Shown: positions 25,648 to 32,934 of the stretch, one piece after another
Layout of the letters: each line of letters begins with the position of its first letter
Numbering within the stretch: position 1 is the stretch's first letter
Assembly (NCBI GenBank): GCA_963751425.1
Contig: CAVVUF010000004.1
Coordinates: 372,001 to 436,000 of the forward strand
Length of the DNA stretch: 64,000 nt
Source of the DNA: CAVVUF01 sp963751425
GTDB lineage: Bacteria; Chloroflexota; Anaerolineae; Anaerolineales; UBA4823
Direction of reading: 5' to 3'
Made by a program: the position numbers and the translations under genes
Notes under the pieces: model-generated
Database searches by the model: none
What the model was told of the DNA's origin: nothing
The model's input: only the letters and a program-made list of their open reading frames with translations

Positions 25648-26982
25648 TTATAAGGTCCAGGATTCGCTGGGCTTATTGAATTGGACGATATAATTCGGCC
25701 TGGCGTGGAGCATTTCGAGAAGCTCGAGAAGGTAGGAGTTTGGCAACCCCGGAGAGAGATAGACCGACCCACGAAACAGGTCCCGGTCATCTTTCAAGAT
25801 TCCCTCTCGGCGCGCCTGAGCGACAATATCCTGGTAATCCGTCCACAGGTACACCCCAATCGTCACCCACACATTGTTCGGGATAGGGTAATCATCCAGC
25901 ACACGGAAAGTCTCAGCAATTGTATCTGGGGTCTCTCCCGGACCACCCAGCATCAAAGAAGCGCTAAAGGGAATCTTCGAGCGGCTCAATGACTCCAGGG
26001 AATGGCGGACTTGCTTTACTGTATAACCGCGCTGTATGGATTTGAGCATGCCTTCCGAAGCCGTTTCTATAGCCAGGTTTACATAGAAACAACCAGAATC
26101 CTCCATCAGGTGACAGAAATCAGCAGTGACACCCACGGGGCGCAGATCGCCGGTCCCCCATTGAAAGTCAGCTTTTTCAGCAATGAGTGTTTTACAGATT
26201 GCTTCCGCATGCTGACGAGGGGCGTTGAAATTATTATCGCAGAACCTGACTTTACCAGCATGCGTGCTGTTAAGAATGTGCCTGGCTTCTGCAATTACCC
26301 GCCGGGGTGACTTCAAGCGAAAAAGATTACCTTCCAGCTTGCTGTAGGGGCAGTAGGTGCAGGAGAAGGCACAGCCGCGCTTGGTAAAAATGGCCGGGAC
26401 GACCTCTCTATCCGCGTAAGGCTGCCAATCGAGGAGGTCATATGCCGGAAGGGCTTGCCCATCCAAATCCTCAACCGGGGAAGGTGAAACAGAATGGTAG
26501 CTGCCATTCTTCCTGGATGCACAGCCGGGAATAGAAGCCATATCGCCTCCATGCTCCAGGCGTTTTAAAAACAAAGGAAAGGCCTCTTCCCCTTCCCCGC
26601 GGATGCCGTAATCCAGCTTCAGGTACTCCAGCCAGTCGTGGGCATAATAGTTGAAACCAGGGCCTCCCAGCACGATCCGGGCTGGCGAGCTCTGGCGGAC
26701 GATATCGGTGATCTCCTTGACCCGCGGGCGCAGATCAGTATGACGGGTGCCCAGGGATGCGGCTGGATCTATCTCATCGCCAAATACCAGGCGGATCGAG
26801 ATGCCTACCACATCTGGTTGGAAGTCCTTGAGCTGCGCGGTTAATTCACTGGCCAGATCGACAGCGAATAAGCGCTCAAAGATCTGGACTTCGTGACCCG
26901 CCTGGCGGACGGCGCCAGCAAGGTAGACAGGTCCGGAGGGAGCTGCAGGCAGGGTGTTGGTCGAGATGATCAAGACTTTCAC
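25648..26982 (-). CDS. B12-binding-domain radical SAM protein
   Basis: 444 residues. An N-terminal cobalamin-binding Rossmann-like domain (MKVLIISTNTLPAAPSGPVY; GFNYYAHDWLEYLKLDYGIR; GEGEEAF) precedes the radical SAM core with CAFSCTYCPYS (about 206-216), the CxxxCxxC that holds the 4Fe-4S cluster, then RFCDNNFN and VNLAIETASEGMLKSIQRGY. It belongs to the large cobalamin-dependent group that includes methyltransferases and ring-forming enzymes (BchE-like). Its start overlaps the crtI stop by four bases (ATGA), so it is co-translated with the phytoene synthase/desaturase genes, which suggests that it modifies an isoprenoid product. Reaction not known. Confidence 0.88.
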   Translation of the reverse strand: MKVLIISTNTLPAAPSGPVYLAGAVRQAGHEVQIFERLFAVDLASELTAQLKDFQPDVVGISIRLVFGDEIDPAASLGTRHTDLRPRVKEITDIVRQSSPARIVLGGPGFNYYAHDWLEYLKLDYGIRGEGEEAFPLFLKRLEHGGDMASIPGCASRKNGSYHSVSPSPVEDLDGQALPAYDLLDWQPYADREVVPAIFTKRGCAFSCTYCPYSKLEGNLFRLKSPRRVIAEARHILNSTHAGKVRFCDNNFNAPRQHAEAICKTLIAEKADFQWGTGDLRPVGVTADFCHLMEDSGCFYVNLAIETASEGMLKSIQRGYTVKQVRHSLESLSRSKIPFSASLMLGGPGETPDTIAETFRVLDDYPIPNNVWVTIGVYLWTDYQDIVAQARREGILKDDRDLFRGSVYLSPGLPNSYLLELLEMLHARPNYIVQFNKPSESWTL

Positions 26983-28460
26983 AAGACCTCCTCCTGAATG
27001 CGTTCTGCTACCAGCCTCCCGGAGACCATGGCGGTGGGCAAGCCTGTGCCAGGGTGGGTGCTGGCTCCCACGAAGTACAGGTTTTTATAGCGTGAATGCC
27101 GGTTGGAGGGCCTGAAGCAGGCCATTTGGGTTAGCTCGTGTGAGAGGCCGTGAGTGGAGCCATTCACCAGATTGTAAATCTTTTTCCAGGAAATTGGCGT
27201 GTAAGTCTCTTCAAACTTAATGTGCGCCTCGAGGTCGTGGACGCCGAGGGTCCGCAGGCGGCGAAAAACGTGCTGGCGCGCCCGGATTCGCAGGGCGTTC
27301 CAATCCTGGCGACCATTTTCACATAGATGCCCGACCGGGACAATGGCAATGAGGGTATCTTGTCCGGGGGGTGCCATGGATGGATCGAGGCGGGTGGGGG
27401 CGTGGATATACAGGCTGGGATTGTCCGGCAGGCTCAGGTTGCGGTTGATGCTCTCGAAGTTCGCCTGGTAGTCCTCCGCCAGGAAAAGCGTATGAGGGCC
27501 GAGCTCAGGATAGGATTTATCCACCCCCCAGAAGAAACTGACCACCGAACAGGAGAAGTGCTTGTGCAATAGTTTCCTGTTCATATTGTCCGGCGGGAGC
27601 AGGTGCTGATAAACATAGGGTAGATCGGCATTGGCGAGAACGATATCAGCCTCCACGGTTGATCCACCGGCGAGGGTAACCCCGCGGGCATGCGCTGTAT
27701 CGATATCGATGCGTTCCACCACCGAGTTAAAGACAAATTCCACACCTGCCTGGCGGGCAAGCTCCATGAGGGACTCAACAATGCGAACCATGCCGCCTCT
27801 GGGATACCAGACGCCATGCGTCAGCTCTGTGTAGGGCATCATTGAATAGGTGGCAGGCGCTTCAAAGGGGCTCAATCCCATGTAGATATCCTGAAAGGTG
27901 AAAGCGCTTTTCAGGTGCGGGTCACCGAAATAGGCTGAAAGGTTGCGATAATGGTTGACCAGAGGTTTGAGACAGTAAATCAAGGGAAGATTTCGAAAGT
28001 TGATGAGATCGGAGGCTTTGCGGAAATTGCGGTTGACCAGCCTTTCCAAAACCAGGCGGTAGTGCTGCTCGCCTTCTTGGAGGTAACGCAGAAGACCCTG
28101 GAAGCTTCCCGGCTGGATGGCTTCAAGCTGGGCGTGCAGTGACTGCATATCAGAAGTAAGGGCAAGCTGACAGCCGTCATCGAAAACCAGGCGGTAGGTG
28201 GGGTCAACGCGCAGCAAGGTGAGCTGTTCGTGAAGGGAGGTTCCTAACCTTTGAAATTCGGCTTCATACAGCAAGGGCATGACCAGGAGGGTGGGGCCGG
28301 TGTCAAAATGATGACCGAGGCGGCTAAAGTGGCCACAGCGACCGCCGGGTCCGGCGTTCTTTTCCAGGACGGTGACATGCTGCCCACCCCTGGCGAGATG
28401 AAGCGCGGCAGTGATCCCACCGACGCCTGCGCCAATGACAACCACCGATTTTGATCTCAT
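26979..28460 (-). CDS. crtI: CrtI-type phytoene desaturase/FAD-dependent amine-oxidase-family oxidoreductase
   Basis: 493 residues from ATG 28460, which overlaps the crtB stop (ATGA); a far upstream ATG at 28511 lies inside crtB. The N-terminal dinucleotide-binding fold is VVVIGAGVGGITAALHLARG with VLEKNAGPGGRCGHFSRLGH and FDTGPTLLVMP, the signature of carotenoid desaturases. The C-terminus has the second FAD motif YFVGASTHPGTGLPTAMVSG, the bacterial-type carotenoid/squalene desaturase signature (usually 'GA..HPG.G.p......'). It acts on C40 phytoene (or C30 diapophytoene/squalene-type) backbones at the membrane. Product length cannot be told from sequence. Confidence 0.9.
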   Translation of the reverse strand: MRSKSVVVIGAGVGGITAALHLARGGQHVTVLEKNAGPGGRCGHFSRLGHHFDTGPTLLVMPLLYEAEFQRLGTSLHEQLTLLRVDPTYRLVFDDGCQLALTSDMQSLHAQLEAIQPGSFQGLLRYLQEGEQHYRLVLERLVNRNFRKASDLINFRNLPLIYCLKPLVNHYRNLSAYFGDPHLKSAFTFQDIYMGLSPFEAPATYSMMPYTELTHGVWYPRGGMVRIVESLMELARQAGVEFVFNSVVERIDIDTAHARGVTLAGGSTVEADIVLANADLPYVYQHLLPPDNMNRKLLHKHFSCSVVSFFWGVDKSYPELGPHTLFLAEDYQANFESINRNLSLPDNPSLYIHAPTRLDPSMAPPGQDTLIAIVPVGHLCENGRQDWNALRIRARQHVFRRLRTLGVHDLEAHIKFEETYTPISWKKIYNLVNGSTHGLSHELTQMACFRPSNRHSRYKNLYFVGASTHPGTGLPTAMVSGRLVAERIQEEVL

Positions 28461-29404
28461 ATCTTGTCCTGCCGCTTCGTAGGGATAGGTTGAGAGGGCG
28501 CACCAGCCCAATGGAAATTGAATAATGTGGATGAAATGGCCAGCCAGCCCATTCTCAATCGAATAGCGAGGCTTTTTCGTTCATGGTATTCCGGGCGCAG
28601 GAAAAAGCCTTCCCTTTCAATGGTATCCAGCAGCCAATCAAAACGGGCAATGTAGGCAAAGCATGCCAGGCGGCAGCGAGGGTTCTGGACGCGCTGAAAA
28701 TAAACCCTGCCAGCCGCGAAATACTGGCACGCCAGGTTCACCCGGCTCTTCACCCAGAGGCGATAGGCATGACTGTGCACATCCTGCGGTTCGATGTGAT
28801 TGGCCTCCAGGACTTCACGCGGGATATTGTAATACCCAGCCTGCACATCAGCATAGGTATCCCTCAGCATGTGGGTGATGTGGGCGGCGGAAACCGCCAG
28901 GTAGCGCGCATCATCATGAGGCGTATAACATTTATATCCGACGAAATAATGCAAGGCTTCGGTCACGGCGACTGCCAGCCAACGCGTATATTCGTTTAGC
29001 TCCACCTGCGAGATCAGCCGGCCGCGGCGCCGGGCATCGAAATCCATCACCAGCATCATGTTGTACAGGTAATCTCGCAAACCGCTGTTCTTTTGGGGGT
29101 CGTGCCGGACCAGCTCGACCAGCATGTGTTCATGGAGGTTTACCTCTCGCGGCTCTTCGCCGCGATAACAGGTTTCCAGCAGCGTTTTTTGCCGCGTTAG
29201 GAAGGCCAGCCGCTCAGAGGCTTCGATTTCACCCAGAGCGGAGCCTGAAACCGGACCAGCGTCGAGAATATCATCCACCCAGCGGAAGTAGCCATAGGCC
29301 CGAAAGGCATCCTCAACTCGATCCCGATCGACCAGGCAGCGGATGATGTAATAAGATTGTTTACTGGCAGCTTTTGTTATCGACGAAGCAAGACTGGTAC
29401 TCAT
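28457..29404 (-). CDS. crtB: Squalene/phytoene synthase family protein
   Basis: 315 residues from ATG 29404 (MSTSLASSITKAASKQSYYI); an ATG at 29443 extends by 13 residues but lacks support. The trans-isoprenyl-diphosphate synthase motifs are present: the first Asp-rich motif YGYFRWVDDILD (about 36-47), the second in HMLRDTYADVQAGYYNIPRE (about 188-207). The enzyme joins two prenyl diphosphates head-to-head (GGPP to phytoene or FPP to presqualene/dehydrosqualene). It is first in the operon crtB-crtI-radical SAM, with 4-base overlaps throughout. Confidence 0.9.
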   Translation of the reverse strand: MSTSLASSITKAASKQSYYIIRCLVDRDRVEDAFRAYGYFRWVDDILDAGPVSGSALGEIEASERLAFLTRQKTLLETCYRGEEPREVNLHEHMLVELVRHDPQKNSGLRDYLYNMMLVMDFDARRRGRLISQVELNEYTRWLAVAVTEALHYFVGYKCYTPHDDARYLAVSAAHITHMLRDTYADVQAGYYNIPREVLEANHIEPQDVHSHAYRLWVKSRVNLACQYFAAGRVYFQRVQNPRCRLACFAYIARFDWLLDTIEREGFFLRPEYHERKSLAIRLRMGWLAISSTLFNFHWAGAPSQPIPTKRQDKI

Positions 29405-29646
29405 AAGATTTATCCTTTTGTAAAGATACTTGCGGCCAATCACCTAATACCGGCCATAAATGATATTCATTGCAAGCTAACCACCTCAATCTGCCGATGA
29501 AGTGCAGACAAACCGGGCGAGGCGGGAAGGTGAGCTGACCCACAGATTGGGCAGGCCTGGAACATATATCCTAAAGAACATGACAACAGCCAAACTGACA
29601 TATTGACGACCACGTGTTAAGCGATCGGCCAACGAAGGCTTGAGAA

Positions 29647-30090
29647 TCAGCACAGCCGGACGTGGACCATCACCACGGACTGTGCCGCTTTCTCTACTTC
29701 TTCTGCGTTTGGGTTTCCCTGGTCATCGAAGGTCACGCCATAGAACCTGGCATCAGTTGACACCTTCCGCAGGTGCTTTACCAACCCGGCTGCAACGGCA
29801 GCCTTATCTTCAGCAACCGGCTCAGCCAGGCCCTGGAACTCCCGTCCTCGAATCCGTAAATTGACCGGAATATCGCTGCGTAGATTTTTCCACCAGTTGG
29901 CGTGGGTAAAAACATATACCTGGTCATCGAATTGAGAATAGCTGACCGGGGTGGTGTAGGTCTTGCCGCTCTTGCGCCCGGTAAAGGTGATCAGTAAGAT
30001 CGTCTTGCTGACCATCGCGTGCATCGGCGAGCGTAAAATAAATTTCATGGCAGAATTGACGTAAGGAGGAATGGTAGGAGTTTCGGACAT
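29647..30090 (-). CDS. F420H2/deazaflavin-dependent reductase family protein (nitroreductase/quinone reductase, DDN-like)
   Basis: 147 residues. Sequence pattern LLITFTGRKSGKTYTTPVSY, FDDQVYVFTHANWWKNLRSD, IPVNLRIRGREFQGLAEPV is the split-barrel of the deazaflavin-dependent nitroreductase family (PF04075), whose members use F420H2 to reduce quinones and other substrates. It is the last gene of a minus-strand run starting at 32711 and lies 33 bases after the CopD-like gene. F420 use is from family knowledge, not visible directly. Confidence 0.85.
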   Translation of the reverse strand: MSETPTIPPYVNSAMKFILRSPMHAMVSKTILLITFTGRKSGKTYTTPVSYSQFDDQVYVFTHANWWKNLRSDIPVNLRIRGREFQGLAEPVAEDKAAVAAGLVKHLRKVSTDARFYGVTFDDQGNPNAEEVEKAAQSVVMVHVRLC

Positions 30091-30123
30091 ATCAGCCTCT
30101 TTCGGGCGGTTTCAATTTTTTAT

Positions 30124-30591
30124 TTAGCCTGCGTGGGCGATGGCGGTCAGCAGCAGGATGACCATACCCAGGACCATGTTGATCCGCAAAGACCAGCGGA
30201 ACTTCACCAGGGCTTCGGGCTTTTGGTCACTGATCTGCCGCAGGAAGGCGCGCTCGGAATAAAAGGCCAGGGCTAGAAAGACCAGCACGAGAACATGTTT
30301 GACCACGATCATGATGCTCCAAAGGTTGCCGAAGAAGTTGCCAAGACCCAGGTAGCTCTCGTTAATCAACATCAGATGCGTGCCGGTTACCAGGAAAATG
30401 AGCAACGAAGCGCCAAAAAAGGGACGGAGGCGGGAGGAGGCCTGCTCGAGCAGCTCACGCAGGGTGTTAACCTGCATTTGACGCTCGAAGATGGGTAGGA
30501 ACACCAGGCTGGAGAATATGTAATACCCGATCATCACGATCGTTGCCAGGGTATGGAGCCAGGTTGAGATAGCCACCAGTATTGTAGACAT
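30124..30591 (-). CDS. CopD-like four-helix membrane protein
   Basis: 155 residues with four predicted membrane helices: LHTLATIVMIGYYIFSSLVF; PFFGASLLIFLVTGTHLMLI; IVVKHVLVLVFLALAFYSER; and LRINMVLGMVILLLTAIAHA. His residues near the ends of the helices (WLHTLA, GTHLML, VKHVLV) resemble the CopD/DUF2269 pattern of metal- or heme-binding membrane proteins. It is eight bases downstream of the DUF4097-like gene and probably in the same operon. Substrate not determinable. Confidence 0.65.
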   Translation of the reverse strand: MSTILVAISTWLHTLATIVMIGYYIFSSLVFLPIFERQMQVNTLRELLEQASSRLRPFFGASLLIFLVTGTHLMLINESYLGLGNFFGNLWSIMIVVKHVLVLVFLALAFYSERAFLRQISDQKPEALVKFRWSLRINMVLGMVILLLTAIAHAG

Positions 30592-30598
30592 ATGTTTA

Positions 30599-31336
30599 TC
30601 ATTTCCTTTCTATGCGTGGGTTGATCGTTGCCAGGTCGTCGCCTTGACCTTGCAGGGTGTTGATGATCACATTCCCTGCCCCGCTGTGGACGGTGATCTC
30701 CACCTTTTGGGAAGCTTGATCGAAGTCAGACGACTGGTAGGTGTCCTTACCGGCCTGAATGAAGCACGGTTCAATGATGGCTTTACCCAGCCCGGTGGTA
30801 GCGTGGATGCAGGCAGCGACACTGCCAGGGATGGCCACTACCACATTGCCCGCGCCAGTCCTGGCGGCCACATCCAGGTTTACCGCACGGTCAGGCAGGA
30901 GTATTTCGATATTGCCCCCGCCGGTATCGGCAGAGAGGCGAGTGACTGTCATGCCGGTCAGGTCCAGCCTGAGGTTGCCGCCATCGCTGTGGGCGGTGAT
31001 ATCCGAGGCGACCGAAGGATTGAGGTGGATCTGCCATTCCGTAGCCCCATTACAAGCCGCCCAGGGGAGGCGGAACCTGGGACGAAGGTCGGCGCCGCCT
31101 CGCAACGTTAGGATGGCCTGACCGTTGGATGAAGCCAGTGAACGAGAAGGCAGCCCCTGATTCTCGAAGTACTGAAGGGCGCCGTGTGCCAACACCGGCT
31201 GATCCCAAGCAAGCCGGTCAATGGTTAAGTTACCGTCGCCCGCATGAATGTCCACTTTGGCAGTCACTGCGCCATTGAGAGGCTCTGAGAAGGTGTCGGT
31301 GAGTAAGTTCTTGTTCATGTTCATATTTCCTTTCAT
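30599..31336 (-). CDS. DUF4097/adhesin-like beta-helix protein
   Basis: 245 residues rich in regular beta repeats: VDIHAGDGNLTIDRLAWDQP, ITAHSDGGNLRLDLTGMTVT, LSADTGGGNIEILLPDRAVN, VAARTGAGNVVVAIPGSVAA and ITVHSGAGNVIINTLQGQGD. The 'sGaGnv.i' repeat is the DUF4097/'putative adhesin' pattern, a right-handed beta-helix, also found in LiaF/LiaG-type envelope-stress proteins. No signal peptide is visible, so it is likely cytoplasmic or associated with the neighbouring membrane proteins. Operon position between the SRPBCC-type membrane protein and CopD-like gene suggests an envelope role. Function unknown. Confidence 0.7.
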   Translation of the reverse strand: MKGNMNMNKNLLTDTFSEPLNGAVTAKVDIHAGDGNLTIDRLAWDQPVLAHGALQYFENQGLPSRSLASSNGQAILTLRGGADLRPRFRLPWAACNGATEWQIHLNPSVASDITAHSDGGNLRLDLTGMTVTRLSADTGGGNIEILLPDRAVNLDVAARTGAGNVVVAIPGSVAACIHATTGLGKAIIEPCFIQAGKDTYQSSDFDQASQKVEITVHSGAGNVIINTLQGQGDDLATINPRIERK

Positions 31337-31404
31337 GAGAGTGTATTTTGGTAATGGAAAGACGCTATTCTTTTACTCCGTTTTTAAATTATTGAAGGAT
31401 TACT

Positions 31405-32475
31405 TTACTGAGTTGGTGCAGCCAACCGGTTTGTCGCTTTATCTTCGGCTCTGGAGCGACCGACGACCGTCACAACCAGGGCTGCCAGGAGAAGCAGGGC
31501 AAACGCTAGTCCGATGGCAATATAAGCCTCCGGCGCCAACAGCAGGATAAGCATCACGATCGACCCGATGACAAAAATAGGTCCCCACCAGCTTCTGCCG
31601 TAGATCAAAAAGCCGAGAACGGTGATGCCGGCGGCGAGGAACGCGGCAAGCGCCGCCTGGAAGTCACCGCTCATGAGTAGGGTGGGCAGAGCTGCCACGA
31701 CCGGGAGAGCCAGCCAGAACCTACGCCGTCGCTCGATCAAAAACAGAACCGCAACGGTAATCCCAGCAGCCGTCCAACCGAGATAAGCGATTGCCATAAG
31801 GATGGCGGGAGTGTCTGGACGGCCCTCGGCGCGAGACTTAAGCCCAAGCAGCATCCGCCGCTCCATCGTAAAGACAATGGGGTCCGCAAGCATTATCGTC
31901 AGCAAGTTGGCTGAGCCAGATTGGCCGCGCACGAGCAGCCGCGTGGTGTGATCGTTAGCCGGTATGAGCACGTGTGCACCAAACATCTCGAGGACGAGTG
32001 CTTGACCCGGCTCGATGAGCAGCACCGGGTCTGCCACATCTTTTCCAAGACCTCCCAGGTAATCAGGCGGGACCAGCCGCCAGGCGTCTCCAACTTCCAG
32101 CGACTGCCATTCCGGGCGAATCTCGTTCGTATTGTGGATATCCGCTCCGACCAGGTTTTCAAGCCAGGTGTAGGTGTAAAATCCGGCGCGGTCCTGCCCA
32201 ACCTGAGCCAGCCACTGCCAAACCACAACCGGTGAGGCGTTGATGGTTACTGCCTTGGTATTAAACCTGGTGCCATTGGGGAATAAGTCGTCGCCGGGTA
32301 GTGCCATCTGCCGTTCTGCCTCGGTGGAGCCCCAGTTCGCCATCCAGGGATGGATAACCACCACGTAAACAGCTGCCAGCAATACGACAAACAGCAGAGC
32401 ATAGCGGAAACGGACTGTCTTTAAGTAAGTGCGAGGACGCGAGTGTACCAAGGTAACATCCTCTCTTGCATTCAT
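31405..32475 (-). CDS. Membrane protein with SRPBCC-like domain
   Basis: 356 residues. One N-terminal membrane helix (RFRYALLFVVLLAAVYVVVI) is followed by an extracytoplasmic domain of about 150 residues with VTINASPVVVWQWLAQVGQD, WRLVPPDYLGG and LVLEMFGAH, similar to SRPBCC/START-like lipid-binding folds. The last third has several membrane helices (AYLGWTAAGITVAVLFLIER; FWLALPVVAALPTLLMSGDF; FIVIGSIVMLILLLAPEA-type segments). Its start overlaps the stop of the small gene at 32472 (ATGA). Substrate unknown; lipid or hydrophobic-ligand binding is a guess from the fold. Confidence 0.65.
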   Translation of the reverse strand: MNAREDVTLVHSRPRTYLKTVRFRYALLFVVLLAAVYVVVIHPWMANWGSTEAERQMALPGDDLFPNGTRFNTKAVTINASPVVVWQWLAQVGQDRAGFYTYTWLENLVGADIHNTNEIRPEWQSLEVGDAWRLVPPDYLGGLGKDVADPVLLIEPGQALVLEMFGAHVLIPANDHTTRLLVRGQSGSANLLTIMLADPIVFTMERRMLLGLKSRAEGRPDTPAILMAIAYLGWTAAGITVAVLFLIERRRRFWLALPVVAALPTLLMSGDFQAALAAFLAAGITVLGFLIYGRSWWGPIFVIGSIVMLILLLAPEAYIAIGLAFALLLLAALVVTVVGRSRAEDKATNRLAAPTQ

Positions 32476-32711
32476 TCTGGTTTCTCCTTCGTGAAATCCG
32501 AGGTGGATGGAGCACTGCTAGTAACCGAGATCAAGGTCAGGTTGAGATCGCGGATACGCTCGAGCAGCCCGTGCAGGGCAGCTTGATCGGGAAGCAGGCC
32601 AGAAAGCAGCGTCACGTCACTTTCCAGATGCGCCAGGTCCAAGCCCATGAGCCAATCCGTCCAGCGCGGATCCAGATGACCTTTGATCTTGATCTCGTAA
32701 AATTCTGGCAT
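32472..32711 (-). CDS. Small conserved Chloroflexota-type protein
   Basis: 79 residues: FYEIKIKGHLDPRWTDWLMG, LDLAHLESDVTLLSGLLPDQ, AALHGLLERIRDLNLTLISV. It is first in the five-gene minus-strand operon and overlaps the next start by four bases. A second, frame-broken copy lies at 19497-19741. The pattern 'GHL...W..WF.GL...H...G.TlLsG.v.DqaAlhGll.+ird' is conserved in many Chloroflexota and in other bacteria, but has no assigned function that I know of. Confidence 0.75.
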   Translation of the reverse strand: MPEFYEIKIKGHLDPRWTDWLMGLDLAHLESDVTLLSGLLPDQAALHGLLERIRDLNLTLISVTSSAPSTSDFTKEKPE

Positions 32712-32934
32712 TAGCGATCTCCTCGTTCGTTTTTTACAGTTTAGCGCGCGAAGAGGCCGCCCGCATCTGCCAAAAGGGATATTCAGGGTTTATTTTTCGG
32801 GTTTATGTGCCACTAGGCGAATAAAGCCCATGTACCAGCCGCGATCCTCTTCTATGCCGCGAACTCTAATTTGTTTCTATTCAATCGATCCTTCCCGGCA
32901 ATAATTTGTAAGGTTTCGTTTTCGGCTCAGTAAT

